Source: Bacteroidales bacterium (GTDB lineage: Bacteria; Bacteroidota; Bacteroidia; Bacteroidales; P3). Taken from it: 64,000 nucleotides of DNA. The notes below the pieces were generated by a model. That model was not told the origin of the DNA and ran no database searches. It worked only from the letters and a program-made list of their open reading frames with translations. Location: the NCBI GenBank assembly GCA_017545365.1, contig JAFWOP010000029.1:39592-103591 (forward strand). The letters run 5' to 3'. The position numbers and the translations under genes are program-made. Of the stretch, positions 35,807-44,650 are shown piece by piece. Position 1 is the first letter of the stretch. Every line of letters begins with the position of its first letter.

Positions 35807-36919
35807 TCACAGAAGGTTCTTGTTGAAAAAGTCTGCTAGCGTGTCCCAAGGTATATAGTTCTTCTCTCCACCGTCGTAGAGGTCGCAGTGGGTAGCACCA
35901 GGGATGATGAGCAGCTGCTTGTTCGCGGGGTTGGGATTGGGTTTGCCGACGAAGTTGTAGCCTTCGGCTTTGCCTTCCACCATGTAATGGTAGGCGGCTT
36001 CGCCAAAGTAGCGCGAATGGGCCTCAGCGCCGTGCATCACAAGGACGGCGGAGCGGATTTCGTTGGTGTAGTAGAGGAAGCGGGTGTTGGCGTAGGCCTG
36101 GGTGCCGATAGCGCGCCAGCCGTCGTTGCTGTTGCCGCTGCGCTTGTGGTAGCCGCGCGGGGTCTTGTAGTAGGCGTGGTAGTCTTTAACGAATTGCGGG
36201 GCATCCTCAGGCAGCGGGTCTATAACACCGCCAGCCATTGCCATGGGGTCGGAGAGACGCTGTTTGCTCATTGCCTCGCGGGCAGCGTGGCGCGACTCCT
36301 CTTTGTCCTCACTGTCGTAGTAGCCATTGCCGCTGATACGGCTCATATCGTACATGGTGGAGGCGACGGTTGCCTTGATACGGGTGTCGGCAGCGGCAGC
36401 GTTGAGGGCGATGCCACCCCAGCCACAGATGCCGATGATGCCGATGCGTTCAGGATCGACATTCTCCAGCTTAGAGAGGTAGTCGACGGCGGCCATAAAG
36501 TCCTCCGTGTTGATGTCGGGCGAAGCCGTGCGGCGGGGTTCACCGCTACTCTCGCCAGTATACGACGGGTCGAAGGCCAGTGCCACGAAGCCTCGCTCTG
36601 CCATCCGCATGGCGTAGAGTCCGCTGCTCTGTTCCTTGACGGCACCGAAAGGACCGCTCACGGCGATGGCTGCCAGCTTTCTCTGTACATCCTTTGGCGT
36701 GTAGAGGTCGGCCGCCAGTGTCAGCCCATACTGTGTCTCGAACGTCACCTTGCGGTGGTTCACCTTTTCGCTCAGCGGGAACACCTTGTCCCACTCTTGA
36801 GTCAAAACGAGTTGTTGTTTCATATTGTTTTCTTCTTTTTGTTGATTCCCGTTGCTGCATCCGGCAAAAGCCAGAGTTGTCATAACGATGCTGGTGGCCA
36901 GTAGTTTGATGTGTTTCAT
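35807..36919 (-). CDS. Alpha/beta hydrolase lipoprotein (dienelactone hydrolase-like)
   Basis: 370 residues. A lipoprotein signal ends TLAFAGC (Cys21), followed by SNGNQQKEE, acidic enough to resemble a surface-export signal. The hydrolase fold shows GIIGICGWGGIALNAAA with nucleophile Cys or Ser region GICGWGG near residue 167 (a GxCxG elbow as in dienelactone hydrolases), YTNEIRSAVLVMHGAEAHS, and the final His in IIPGATHCDLY. A -7 element TATTTTTGC lies at 36949-36957. Substrate unknown. Confidence 0.85.
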   Translation of the reverse strand: MKHIKLLATSIVMTTLAFAGCSNGNQQKEENNMKQQLVLTQEWDKVFPLSEKVNHRKVTFETQYGLTLAADLYTPKDVQRKLAAIAVSGPFGAVKEQSSGLYAMRMAERGFVALAFDPSYTGESSGEPRRTASPDINTEDFMAAVDYLSKLENVDPERIGIIGICGWGGIALNAAAADTRIKATVASTMYDMSRISGNGYYDSEDKEESRHAAREAMSKQRLSDPMAMAGGVIDPLPEDAPQFVKDYHAYYKTPRGYHKRSGNSNDGWRAIGTQAYANTRFLYYTNEIRSAVLVMHGAEAHSRYFGEAAYHYMVEGKAEGYNFVGKPNPNPANKQLLIIPGATHCDLYDGGEKNYIPWDTLADFFNKNLL

Positions 36920-36982
36920 TGCTTGTGATTATTTGATTGTTTACGGCTGCAAAAATACGACTGTTTTCAGACACGAAAGCCA

Positions 36983-37390
36983 TCACTCACCGTTTGGTGA
37001 GCGATTCACGATGCCGAGAACTTCCTTGCGGTAGTCTTCGCCCCACTCCTGCATGGCGAAGATGACGTTGAACAGACGCAGCCCCTGGCGCGTGATGCGG
37101 TACTCGACGCGGTTGGTGTAGCCAAAGCGGACGGTGCGTTCGATGAGTTGCAAGTCGGTCAGCTCTCGCAGTCCGCTGGCCAGCATCTTCTCCGAAATAT
37201 TGTAGAAAAAAGACTTCAATTCCGAGAAACGGTAGTGCCCTCGCGCCACACCGGTGAGGATTTCCACTTTCCAGCGCGAGCCGAGGATGTCCAACACGTC
37301 GCAGATGGGCACAATGCCAGTGGCAAGCTCGTGCTCGTCCATGCCCTGAATGCGCTCTAACAAGAGTTGTTCTTGTGGGGTGTATTCCAT
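36983..37390 (-). CDS. HxlR-family transcriptional regulator
   Basis: 135 residues starting MEYTPQEQLLLERI; the frame upstream is a shadow of a broken gene. CDVLDILGSRWKVEILTGV is the HxlR signature helix (Cys plus W), FSELKSFFYNISEKMLASGL is the recognition helix, and YRITRQGLRLFNVI the wing region. HxlR proteins often sense aldehydes or reactive electrophiles through Cys and control nearby redox genes. Neighbours are hydrolases, a monooxygenase and flavodoxins, which fits. Confidence 0.88.
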   Translation of the reverse strand: MEYTPQEQLLLERIQGMDEHELATGIVPICDVLDILGSRWKVEILTGVARGHYRFSELKSFFYNISEKMLASGLRELTDLQLIERTVRFGYTNRVEYRITRQGLRLFNVIFAMQEWGEDYRKEVLGIVNRSPNGE

Positions 37391-37397
37391 ATTGTTT

Positions 37398-37844
37398 TTA
37401 TTGCGCCGTGAATATAACCTTAGTCGTTCCGCTACCAAGGGCTTCTTTGAGACCTTCGGGGTTGGTGATGTGGCCGATGGGGGTGTATTAGTATGAGGTC
37501 GTGAAGGTCTCGTAGAAGACCACCACGCAGTTGTCGCCGTAAAGCATAATGTCGCCCGCATGGATGGTGCCTACTTTGGTGCGGTTGGTGGGGAGCGCTT
37601 GGGAGAGGTAGTAGTATTTCTCGTTGCCGTTCAGCTCCTGCATCTCCAGCGTCAAGGGCAGCAGGGCTCGGAAGGCTTCGGCAGTGCAGTTCTGCTCCAT
37701 CGTAGCTGTGAAACTCCGGTCACCAATGGAGAGCGTTATGTCACCCACGGCTGTTGATGCTGGTGAGAGGGGCTTGTCTTCAAGGGTGCAAGCCGAAGCA
37801 AAGAACATCATCATCGCGACTATCAAGTTCATCGTGCGTCTCAT
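37398..37844 (-). pseudogene. Cyclophilin-like fold lipoprotein with in-frame stop
   Basis: MRRTMNLIVAMMMFFASAC is a lipoprotein signal, with CTLEDKPL after it. The cyclophilin-like-2 domain follows: LSIGDRSFTATMEQN, AFRALLPLTLEM, GDIMLYGDNCVVVFYETFTTSY. Then TAA (37488-37490), and the same frame resumes YTPIGHITNPEGLKEALGSG to TTKVIFTAQ*. Family members read TSYSYTxIG here, so TCA changed to TAA. The strand removed by the stop is the last of the domain. Function of the intact family is unknown. Confidence 0.78.
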
Positions 37845-37855
37845 GCGCTTTATGG

Positions 37856-38137
37856 TCAGGCATTGTTGAATCTCTCTACTTTCATTTGTCCGCATTGGCG
37901 CATCATGGGTGAGTATTTTTTAAACTCCGGCGTGGCGGAATGCTTGTCGAGCGAGGCGGGGTCCTCCCATGTCTCACAAATCATGAACACATCCGGTCGT
38001 GTGGCGCTTTGGAACACATCGTAAGCGATGCATCCCTCGTGTTTCTGCGAGTGTTCGGTAAGGGTTATTGCCGCCTTCAGGGCAGTCTTGTACTGCTCGC
38101 TGTCATTGGCTTGGAAAAAACAATTTAACCGTATCAT
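37856..38137 (-). CDS. Antibiotic biosynthesis monooxygenase-domain (ABM) protein
   Basis: 93 residues of the dimeric alpha-beta barrel ABM family: HEGCIAYDVFQSATRPDVFM, ICETWEDPASLDKHSATPEF and KKYSPMM. Relatives oxidise quinone-like or other small compounds without a cofactor, but many are only sensors. It is the first gene of a group with the cyclophilin-like and HxlR genes. Confidence 0.88.
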   Translation of the reverse strand: MIRLNCFFQANDSEQYKTALKAAITLTEHSQKHEGCIAYDVFQSATRPDVFMICETWEDPASLDKHSATPEFKKYSPMMRQCGQMKVERFNNA

Positions 38138-38219
38138 ATTTATCGTTTTTTAATCACTTTACTTTAACGCTGAGATTCAAGAAATATTGTGTCATCGGAG
38201 GTGTGTCAGGGGTAAGTGA

Positions 38220-39179
38220 TTATTTGCTTTGCTCAAATAACCAGTCGCGAACGGCGGCAATCTTGTATCCAAAGTCGAAAGAGGCCATGTGTTCCATGCC
38301 CTGTCCGGATTCAGGGAGTACCGAACCTTTCTCGAAGCAAATGAAATTGATGTTGCCTCCCTTGGCTATCAAGGCTTCTGCCAGACGTTCCTGCTCTGAA
38401 GGAGGCAACTTGGCACTCCATGAAGCAGAGTCGATATGGGCGTTTTGTTTTTTCAGCACCTCGGTCAGCTCTCTCATGCCTCCCGATGCCTTTTCGTCAC
38501 CGCCAGCCACGATGTAGAAGAACTTGCGCTTGCCGAAGTCTTTCATCTTCGATGTGTCCCACTGGCTACTGACAAACAGCGAAGCAGCAAATAGGTCGGG
38601 ATGGGCGATGTTGAAATAGAAGGACATCATGCCACCCATTGATTGGCCGGTTGTGTAAAGTCGTCTTTGGTCAACCTTATACTCTTTGCATACGTATTGC
38701 AACAGGCGGATAGTCATTTCTACCTCGTCGGAGGTGCTCCAGTCATCCTGCACAGCCCAATCGGTATATTGCGGAACCAACACAAAAGAGGGGTGCTTCC
38801 GCTGGTCACGGTCAGAGGCAAACTCAAGAGCCCCGTAGCCCTGGGTGAGTGGTGCGGTCACATCTTTTCCCACGGTGCTTGCATCGGCCATGAAAAGCAC
38901 CAGAGGATAACTTGTTTTCCCATCATACCCATCTGGGATAAGAAGATTGTATTGCATGGTATTGCCTGTCACAGCATCCACGAAGGTGAACTGCCGGAAC
39001 TTCCCCAAGGTCTCGTTCTTTAAGGCGACAAATGTAGAATCATTCTCTTTAGAGTTCATCATCATGCCTCCACCTCCGAAGCGTGGACCTTTGTCGTTTA
39101 ATTCCTTATCACCACCGTTTCTTTGAGCGCAGGCGGTAAGGCTCAACAGGCATATTGCCCAAATCATTGTTTTCTTCAT
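38220..39179 (-). CDS. Lipoprotein alpha/beta hydrolase, prolyl-oligopeptidase/PHB depolymerase-like
   Basis: 319 residues from MKKTMIWAICLLSLTAC, a lipoprotein signal; earlier ATGs in frame lack one. NLLIPDGYDGKTSYPLVLFM is typical of this esterase/peptidase group. The nucleophile is in TTGQSMGGMMSFYF (GxSxG), and a late His (MEHMASFDFGYK) may finish the triad. Likely an esterase or peptidase in the envelope. A -7 element TATATTTGC at 39313-39321 would give a leader of about 125 bases. Confidence 0.85.
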   Translation of the reverse strand: MKKTMIWAICLLSLTACAQRNGGDKELNDKGPRFGGGGMMMNSKENDSTFVALKNETLGKFRQFTFVDAVTGNTMQYNLLIPDGYDGKTSYPLVLFMADASTVGKDVTAPLTQGYGALEFASDRDQRKHPSFVLVPQYTDWAVQDDWSTSDEVEMTIRLLQYVCKEYKVDQRRLYTTGQSMGGMMSFYFNIAHPDLFAASLFVSSQWDTSKMKDFGKRKFFYIVAGGDEKASGGMRELTEVLKKQNAHIDSASWSAKLPPSEQERLAEALIAKGGNINFICFEKGSVLPESGQGMEHMASFDFGYKIAAVRDWLFEQSK

Positions 39180-39336
39180 TGTGGAATAGAATCCCCGCAT
39201 GTTTTGTTTCATGTCTTGTTGTGTTTTTGATAATAAAACCATGTGGAGTTGTCCGCTCTACCAAGCGGAAAAACAGGGGTTTGACTAGATGTACATATCC
39301 TGCTTTTCATGTGCAAATATACGAAAAAAATTCGTT

Positions 39337-39490
39337 AATCTTTGATGCGTCAGCGACTAACACATTTTGAATTCGTTAATTCGTAAATTCGTAAATTCGT
39401 GAGTCATTTTACCGCGCCAAGGACTAACACATTAACACGTTAACACATTCAAAACACGTTAACACATTCAAAAACACGTTAACACATTCT
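39337..39490 (+). repeat. Word-built hairpin elements, family 1
   Basis: A short first unit (CTTTGATGCGTCAGCGACTAAC, ending in TTTTG) is followed by GAATTCGTTAATTCGTAAAT words, core GAGTC, loop ATTTTACCGCGCCAAG, core GACTAAC, then right-arm words with three CACATTC ends. It lies between a hydrolase and an acetyltransferase gene. Confidence 0.76.
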
Positions 39491-39503
39491 CTTAGTTCTT
39501 AGC

Positions 39504-40046
39504 TCACTGGATGCCCCTCTTCACTTTGGCGGGCGTGCCGGTCACCACCATGTTGGCAGGCACGTCCTTGGTGACGACAGAGCCGGCGGCGACGATGGCG
39601 TTCTCGCCGATGGTGACACCTGCCAGTACGGTGACGTTGGCTCCCAGCCAGGCGTTGCGGCCTATGACGATGGGCTTGGTGAGCAGTGTGTGGCGTGTGG
39701 CAGGGTCTTCGGGGTGGTATTCGGTGGCCAGCACGCAGTGGGGGCCGATGAAGGCACCGTCGCCGATAGTGATGCCACCGAGGGCGAGGAGTGTGCAGCC
39801 GAAGTTAAGGAAGCAGTCGTCTCCGAAACGCACGCCGGGGCCATAGTTGATATTGAGTGGAGTGAAGACACGCACGGTGTCGGGCACTTGGCTGCGGATA
39901 ATCTCACGCAGGCAGTCGCGCACCTCGGCCTCGGTGTGGTAGCCGCTGTTCATCTTGGCACAGAGCCGCATAGTGCGTTGCACGTCGGCATAGAGTTCGT
40001 CGCTGCCGACGTAAGTCTTTCCAGTGGGTATGGGTTCTTCAGTCAT
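39504..40046 (-). CDS. Maltose/galactoside-type sugar O-acetyltransferase
   Basis: 180 residues of the hexapeptide-repeat LacA/Maa family. The N-terminal helical part (DELYADVQRTMRLCAKMN) and NINYGPGVRFGDDCFLNFGC are typical, the catalytic His is in ATEYHPED, and the coil includes VIGRNAWLGANVTVLAGVTIGENAIVAAGSVV. It transfers acetyl from acetyl-CoA to a sugar. Two relatives lie at 33991 and 61251. Confidence 0.9.
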   Translation of the reverse strand: MTEEPIPTGKTYVGSDELYADVQRTMRLCAKMNSGYHTEAEVRDCLREIIRSQVPDTVRVFTPLNINYGPGVRFGDDCFLNFGCTLLALGGITIGDGAFIGPHCVLATEYHPEDPATRHTLLTKPIVIGRNAWLGANVTVLAGVTIGENAIVAAGSVVTKDVPANMVVTGTPAKVKRGIQ

Positions 40047-40054
40047 TTTAGAGG

Positions 40055-40165
40055 TTTTTAGTGTTTTAAGGTTTTAGGGGAGGAAGGTTTTATGGTTTTA
40101 AGGTTTTAGTGTATTAAACTCTCAAACCCTTAAACCTTTTAACCTTTAGACCCTTTAACCCTCAA
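40055..40165. repeat. Word-built hairpin element, family 3
   Basis: Words of the GGTTTTAAGGTTTTAG type on the left and AAACCCTTAAACCTTTTAACC on the right (arms imperfectly complementary), with a short GTGTATTAAACTCTC centre. The vocabulary matches 3868-4003. Confidence 0.55.
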
Positions 40166-40169
40166 ACAA

Positions 40170-41360
40170 TCAATCATTCTTTCTGCGGATAAGTAGTTCC
40201 ATGATAGCTTCGAGTTGGGGTGGCACAGCGCCACTGCTGGTGGTATAGCGGTGATAGTGTCCGTCGGTGACATATTCCAATACTAAGGTGGAGCCATCGA
40301 TGACATATAGGCCTCTTTCGTCGTCGGGCCGTCCGGCACGCTGAAATGCTGCTACAGCATTCGACACCGAGTCAAGTTCCTCGGCAGTAAGAGTATAGGA
40401 ATCTTTGTCTGTCAGTTTCCAACCCCTTCCTCCCAAGCGAAAATAATATAGCCGGCCGTTCTCAATACGGTATATGGCCACGCCGCTAAAGGGGTTGGTT
40501 TCTATATAACGCATGGTGCCGTCGGCTGCCAAAGGGTAGCAAAGACTTTTCTCGCCTGCTTTGCCGAGGGTGTGGTCGCGGGCATAGGTGTTTTCCCTGT
40601 CATGCTTCTCCCAAGGCGTGAAGAGGTCGGCGGTGGTGTCTGTCCACCAATGGTTGGGCATTTCGGGCTGTGGCAGATAGGTATGTTTGTCGGGGCCTTT
40701 GGGCGGTTTCGCTTTTAATGGTTTGCCCAAATGCTGTGCCAACTGGCGAAGGGGGTAGTAGAGGAAGGGGTGTTGCTTGTAGGCATGCAGGAGGTAGCGA
40801 TAGGCACTGTCGGCGGCATGAGGCCATGTGCGCCATGAGGCGAGGGGGGCAATCCAGTCGGCGTAATAGAGTCGTGCCAGTTTCAGAGAGTGCGGTTCGT
40901 CGTCAAGCCAAAACTCGTCTTCATACCAGAAGGTATCACGTCCGTCCACATCGCTGCCCCATCGAGCAGCACGGTTCTGCAGCGTGGTGTCCTTCTGTAT
41001 CTTGGTCCAAAACACCTCTTCCTTGCTTGGGTCTCGTCTCAGCACCAGCGAATCGACGTGCGTGTCGGCAGTAATGGTGAATACGGGACAAGTGTATAAT
41101 TCGCCCATATCGCGGTAAAAGAAACGGCAGCGTGAGCCGACCGGGATGTTGTCGTAGCGCACTGTGGCGGTGGGGTCGCAACCGATGCAGCGCACGGTGT
41201 CTTCGCCATCCACGGTCAGACAAAAACCTTTAGGCATAAGAAACATGATGTCAGTATGCCTTTCTGGCGGGAAGAACACCCGTGCCGAAAACGACACCTG
41301 CGCCTCGGCACAGGCAACGAGGGCAAGCAGGGCGGCAAATATGGGTAGAAACTTTTTCAT
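40170..41360 (-). CDS. Secreted protein of unknown function
   Basis: 396 residues with a signal peptide (MKKFLPIFAALLALVACAEAQ; a Cys at 17 could make it a lipoprotein). The next part, about 22-110, looks like a beta-sandwich (SFSARVFFPPERHTDIMF). The middle is rich in Trp, Tyr and Pro (YADWIAPLASWRTWPHAADS). No known catalytic motif is visible. It stands alone between repeat-rich spacers. Confidence 0.65.
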   Translation of the reverse strand: MKKFLPIFAALLALVACAEAQVSFSARVFFPPERHTDIMFLMPKGFCLTVDGEDTVRCIGCDPTATVRYDNIPVGSRCRFFYRDMGELYTCPVFTITADTHVDSLVLRRDPSKEEVFWTKIQKDTTLQNRAARWGSDVDGRDTFWYEDEFWLDDEPHSLKLARLYYADWIAPLASWRTWPHAADSAYRYLLHAYKQHPFLYYPLRQLAQHLGKPLKAKPPKGPDKHTYLPQPEMPNHWWTDTTADLFTPWEKHDRENTYARDHTLGKAGEKSLCYPLAADGTMRYIETNPFSGVAIYRIENGRLYYFRLGGRGWKLTDKDSYTLTAEELDSVSNAVAAFQRAGRPDDERGLYVIDGSTLVLEYVTDGHYHRYTTSSGAVPPQLEAIMELLIRRKND

Positions 41361-41507
41361 TGGCTTATAACGTTAGTCATTGCTTGAATGTGTTAATGCT
41401 TGATTAAATTGAAAAATAAAAGTTAAAATTGGCTGGCGCGGTCAAATTACTCAAACAATCAAACATTTTAATATATAACGCCAAAACTCCGAAGATATTG
41501 CTCTTTT

Positions 41508-41704
41508 GCCATACAAAAAGCTGTACTACACACTGCAGGTGGCGTTTTGTTTGTGTGATGGATTTAGAGACTTTTCGTCCAAACGAAAATTATTGATACT
41601 TCGTTTTTTCCACACATGATATTCGGTCGTTCTTGGGTCGTTTTTTGCTTTTAAAGCGAGGAACGACCCAAGAACGACCGTAAAACAAACGGTGTTTGTA
41701 TGGC
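41508..41704. repeat. MITE-like block with perfect 19-bp internal palindrome
   Basis: GCCATACAAA (41508-41517) is repeated inverted as TTTGTATGGC (41695-41704). Inside, CGGTCGTTCTTGGGTCGTT (41624-41642) pairs perfectly with 41662-41680 across a 19-base loop that itself contains GCTTTTAAAGC. No coding capacity. The layout fits a small non-autonomous mobile element or a structured RNA; it is not a standard terminator, since no T run follows on either strand. Confidence 0.5.
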
Positions 41705-41716
41705 GTTTGGCACCAC

Positions 41717-41746
41717 GAAAAAAGCCGCCACCCGTTGGGCAGAGGC
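41717..41746 (-). terminator. Rho-independent terminator of the flavodoxin gene
   Basis: On the minus strand GCC...GCCC-AAC-GGGTGGC...GGC is followed by TTTTTT, starting about 25 bases past the stop at 41772. An outer CACCAC/GTGGTG pair extends the stem. Confidence 0.7.
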
Positions 41747-41771
41747 TTGTGGTGTTGCTTAATTGTTGGAA

Positions 41772-42452
41772 TCAGAGGCTCTTCAGCCATTTCTCCACTT
41801 TGGCTTTGCCTGTGCGGACTTCGTGGCCGTAGATGGAGAAGCCTTTGGTGACGTTGGCCTTGGGGAAGGCTTTTTTCACGTCGCTGACGCAGTTGGCGAG
41901 GCCGCTGCCCTCGTGGGTGGTGAAGGGGATGACGGTCTTGCCGGAGAGGTCGATGTCCTTGAAGAGGGTGAACATCACCTGCGGATAGGTTCTCCACCAC
42001 ACGGGGCCGCCGATGAAGACGGTGTCGTACTGCGAGAGGTCGGGGGCAGCGCCTTCGTAAGGAGGCAACTCGCCCTTGTTGCCCTCTTCCTGCGCAAGGT
42101 TGATAAGCGGCGTATAGGCCATGCCGTCGTACTTGTGGGTGACGATTTCGTATTGGTCGGCACCGGTGATTTCGCTGATGAAGTCGGCCACAATCTTGGT
42201 GTTGCCGACCTCGATATTGCCCACGCTGTAGTTATCGCCCGCATGGGAGAAGAAGATGACTATTTTGTTCATTGTTTGATTGTTACTCTGTGACGTTGCA
42301 TGGCTCGGCATAGAGAGCGAGCTCTCTCTGCTCTCACTTTTTGCAACGTTTGATTGCATTACTGATTGAGTGTTTTCTTGTTTGCTTTGACCATTGCAGC
42401 CAGTTGCCAGAAGGAGTGCGAGGGCTGCTGTGAGGATGCTTTTGATATTCAT
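41772..42452 (-). CDS. Exported flavodoxin lipoprotein
   Basis: 226 residues. The N-terminus MNIKSILTAALALLLATGC is a lipoprotein signal, then a Ser/Gln-rich linker to about 60. The flavodoxin domain starts KIVIFFSHAGDNYSVG, continues YDTVFIGGPVWWRTYPQVMF and ends with a helix. An internal ATG (MNKIVIFFS) could give a cytoplasmic form of normal flavodoxin length, so two products are possible. Last gene of the leftward redox cluster. Confidence 0.85.
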   Translation of the reverse strand: MNIKSILTAALALLLATGCNGQSKQENTQSVMQSNVAKSESRESSLSMPSHATSQSNNQTMNKIVIFFSHAGDNYSVGNIEVGNTKIVADFISEITGADQYEIVTHKYDGMAYTPLINLAQEEGNKGELPPYEGAAPDLSQYDTVFIGGPVWWRTYPQVMFTLFKDIDLSGKTVIPFTTHEGSGLANCVSDVKKAFPKANVTKGFSIYGHEVRTGKAKVEKWLKSL

Positions 42453-42467
42453 TTTTCTAATTTGTAG

Positions 42468-43562
42468 TTATTGCAATGTGCTATACTGTTCGTCGGTGAC
42501 GGGTTCCAGCCACTCGTTGCTGTTGCCGGGTTTGGCGTTGGCGTGGTAGGTGAGGTGCTGCATCCAGCTGTCCTTGGCGGCACCGTGCCAGTGCTTCACG
42601 CCCTCTGGGATGGCGATGGTGACGCCGGGTTTAAGCTCTACGGCGGGTTTGCCCCACTCCTGATACCAGCCGCGACCGCTCACGCAGATGAGTATCTGGT
42701 TAGCGCCGTGGTGGACGTGCCAGTTGTTGCGGCAGCCGGGCTCGAAACTGACGTTGCATAGACCGCTTACAGTGTCGAGCAAGGCCAGATAGCTCTGCCC
42801 TGTGAAATACTTGGCGTAGGCGTCGTTGGGTTCGCCCAAGGGCCACGACGAGGGGGATACGACGGGCATCTGCTGTCCGTCCACAGCGGCAATGGCGGCC
42901 TCACAGCGCAGCGCCTCTGCCTCCATACCGTGTGAACGTAACGAGGCGACGATACCGTTCAGCTGTTCCTTGGTGACACCCATATTCAAGGCACCGCGCA
43001 CGTGGGCCTGAAGTTGAGGCATCACACCTTCTAATCCGCTCAGCGCACTGACGGTTACCAGCTCGCGGTCGGCATGGGTGAGCAGGTCACAAGCGAAGAT
43101 GTCGCCGAAGAGGTGGGCTTTGAGATAGTAGTCCTCGGCGGGGCAGAACGTGTAGTCGAAGGGTTGCCCAGTGAGGCGTGTCTGCACCTCGGTGCCCTGT
43201 TTCAGTGCGTCGTAGCCGGAGGGCAAGGGCGACGACTCGGCACCTTCGTCCTCGATGCCGCGCTCCTGCATCACCTTCTGCAACGTCCCCAATGCGTTGA
43301 GCGAACGCGGGAAACCGGTGTAGGCATAGAGTTGCGAGAGGGCTTCCTTCATCTGGCCCACGGTGAGACCTGTCTCAAAGCCTTCGCCGAAGGCTACGGC
43401 GAGCGACGATTGGTCGCCCCGTGCCTCGTGGCAGGCAATGACGGTCATCGCCGCCGCCTGCCGCTCGTTGAATGAGAGTGTGTTCATATCCTTGTCTGTC
43501 TGTTTCTGTCCGCCGCAGGCGACAAGCAAAGCGGCGGCGACAATCAAAATGCTCTTTTTCAT
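42468..43562 (-). CDS. Carboxymuconolactone decarboxylase-like / cupin fusion lipoprotein
   Basis: 364 residues. Signal MKKSILIVAAALLVAC, then two CMD/AhpD-like helical domains (about 30-110 and 130-225, with CHEARGDQSSLA and LTHADRELVTVSALSG), then a cupin (about 255-345) with HVHHGANQILICVSGRGW and PEGVKHWHGAAKDSW as metal-binding histidines. Such fusions are common in this redox cluster type; the reaction is not known. It overlaps no neighbour and lies two bases after the hydrolase gene. Confidence 0.9.
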   Translation of the reverse strand: MKKSILIVAAALLVACGGQKQTDKDMNTLSFNERQAAAMTVIACHEARGDQSSLAVAFGEGFETGLTVGQMKEALSQLYAYTGFPRSLNALGTLQKVMQERGIEDEGAESSPLPSGYDALKQGTEVQTRLTGQPFDYTFCPAEDYYLKAHLFGDIFACDLLTHADRELVTVSALSGLEGVMPQLQAHVRGALNMGVTKEQLNGIVASLRSHGMEAEALRCEAAIAAVDGQQMPVVSPSSWPLGEPNDAYAKYFTGQSYLALLDTVSGLCNVSFEPGCRNNWHVHHGANQILICVSGRGWYQEWGKPAVELKPGVTIAIPEGVKHWHGAAKDSWMQHLTYHANAKPGNSNEWLEPVTDEQYSTLQ

Positions 43563-43564
43563 CG

Positions 43565-44638
43565 TTATTTCAAGTTATGCTTGTTCAACCATTCGGCCAC
43601 CAGGTCGGCAATCTCGGCGTTGTTCATCTCTTGGAACAGGAAGTGGCTGTTGCCACGGATGCCCTGGTCGGGCAGGTGGATGACGGTGGCGTCGCCTCCG
43701 TCGGCGTTATAATGCTCGGCGAAGTCTCGGCACTGGTTCAGCACCATCTGCCAGAAGCCGGTCGACTGGATGTCGGCGGGACCGTTCTCGATATTGTCGC
43801 CGAAGAGGAAGAGCATCGGCACCTTGGCCTCGACGAACTTCTGGTATTCGGGCGAGCCTACCTGCGGTGCGAAGCCCGGCTCGATGGCCACGATGGCGGC
43901 GATGTTGTCGGCATCTGTGGCCCATCCCACGCGGCCACCCTGCGAGTGGGTGACGTAGACCACCTTGTGGCCGGTCATCGTCTGCACATCGCGCAGCACG
44001 CCGCTCATCACGCTGCCGAAGAGCGGCTCGTCGTAGTTGCCTGTGCTGGGCGTCATCTGGCAAAAGAACTGCGTCTGCGCCTCGTCGCCGGCGGGGAACT
44101 GCGAACCCTCGTAGCGTTCGGGAGCCACGCGGCCGATGCGGAAATGGGTGTACCAGGCCTGTTCGCCCACCTTGAACTTGCCGCCTTCCACGTCGCCAGG
44201 GTCGGTTACTATCATCTCGGTGGCGGCGGCGGCACCGCGGCGCGGCTGGTCGACGAGGAACACGGAGTAGCCCTTCTTCAGAAAGAGGTCGCTCCAGCCC
44301 TCACGCCCGTCGGGAGTGGCCTGCCAGCCCGTGCGCGTCTGCCCGTAGCCATGCAGGAATACCATCGGTATGCCGTTGCCCGAGGCGGGAATCTGGTAGA
44401 AGGTGTTGGCGTGGTCCACGTGCGTGGTGGTGCCCTTGCGCGAGGCGTCCATCCAGTTCTGCGTGGGGTCGTAGTCGCCGGGAATGGGGGCGGTCACCGT
44501 GCCGCCCGACGAGAAGACACCTTGTTTTTCAATCACGAGGCCCGTCTGTGCGGCCTCATCCTTCTGGTTGCAGCAGGCGGCAAAAACGAGTATCGCCGCG
44601 ATGAATGTGATTCTTGCGAGACTCTTCATGTTATTCAT
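43565..44638 (-). CDS. Alpha/beta hydrolase lipoprotein
   Basis: 357 residues. The signal ends LVFAAC and is followed by CNQKDEAA, which resembles the Bacteroidota lipoprotein surface-export signal (Lys plus two acids). MVFLHGYGQTRTGWQAT is the oxyanion loop, VYVTHSQGGRVGW holds nucleophile Ser (GHSxG-like), and HLPDQGIRGNSHFLF the final His. Probably an esterase for a small ester in or outside the envelope. Confidence 0.87.
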   Translation of the reverse strand: MNNMKSLARITFIAAILVFAACCNQKDEAAQTGLVIEKQGVFSSGGTVTAPIPGDYDPTQNWMDASRKGTTTHVDHANTFYQIPASGNGIPMVFLHGYGQTRTGWQATPDGREGWSDLFLKKGYSVFLVDQPRRGAAAATEMIVTDPGDVEGGKFKVGEQAWYTHFRIGRVAPERYEGSQFPAGDEAQTQFFCQMTPSTGNYDEPLFGSVMSGVLRDVQTMTGHKVVYVTHSQGGRVGWATDADNIAAIVAIEPGFAPQVGSPEYQKFVEAKVPMLFLFGDNIENGPADIQSTGFWQMVLNQCRDFAEHYNADGGDATVIHLPDQGIRGNSHFLFQEMNNAEIADLVAEWLNKHNLK

Positions 44639-44650
44639 GCTTATTGGTTA

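Larger units (their letters stand above)
41361..41771. other. Intergenic region: family 2 tract, MITE-like palindrome, terminator
   Basis: About 410 bases without a gene. It holds a family 2 word tract (41375-41470, with a GGCTGGCGCGG centre), the MITE-like block at 41508-41704, and the terminator of the flavodoxin gene at 41717-41746. Confidence 0.6.

Noticed and set aside
41624..41680. Integron attC site
   Set aside because: The inner palindrome is too perfect and lacks the core site pair and the unpaired bases of attC; no integrase or cassette array is present.
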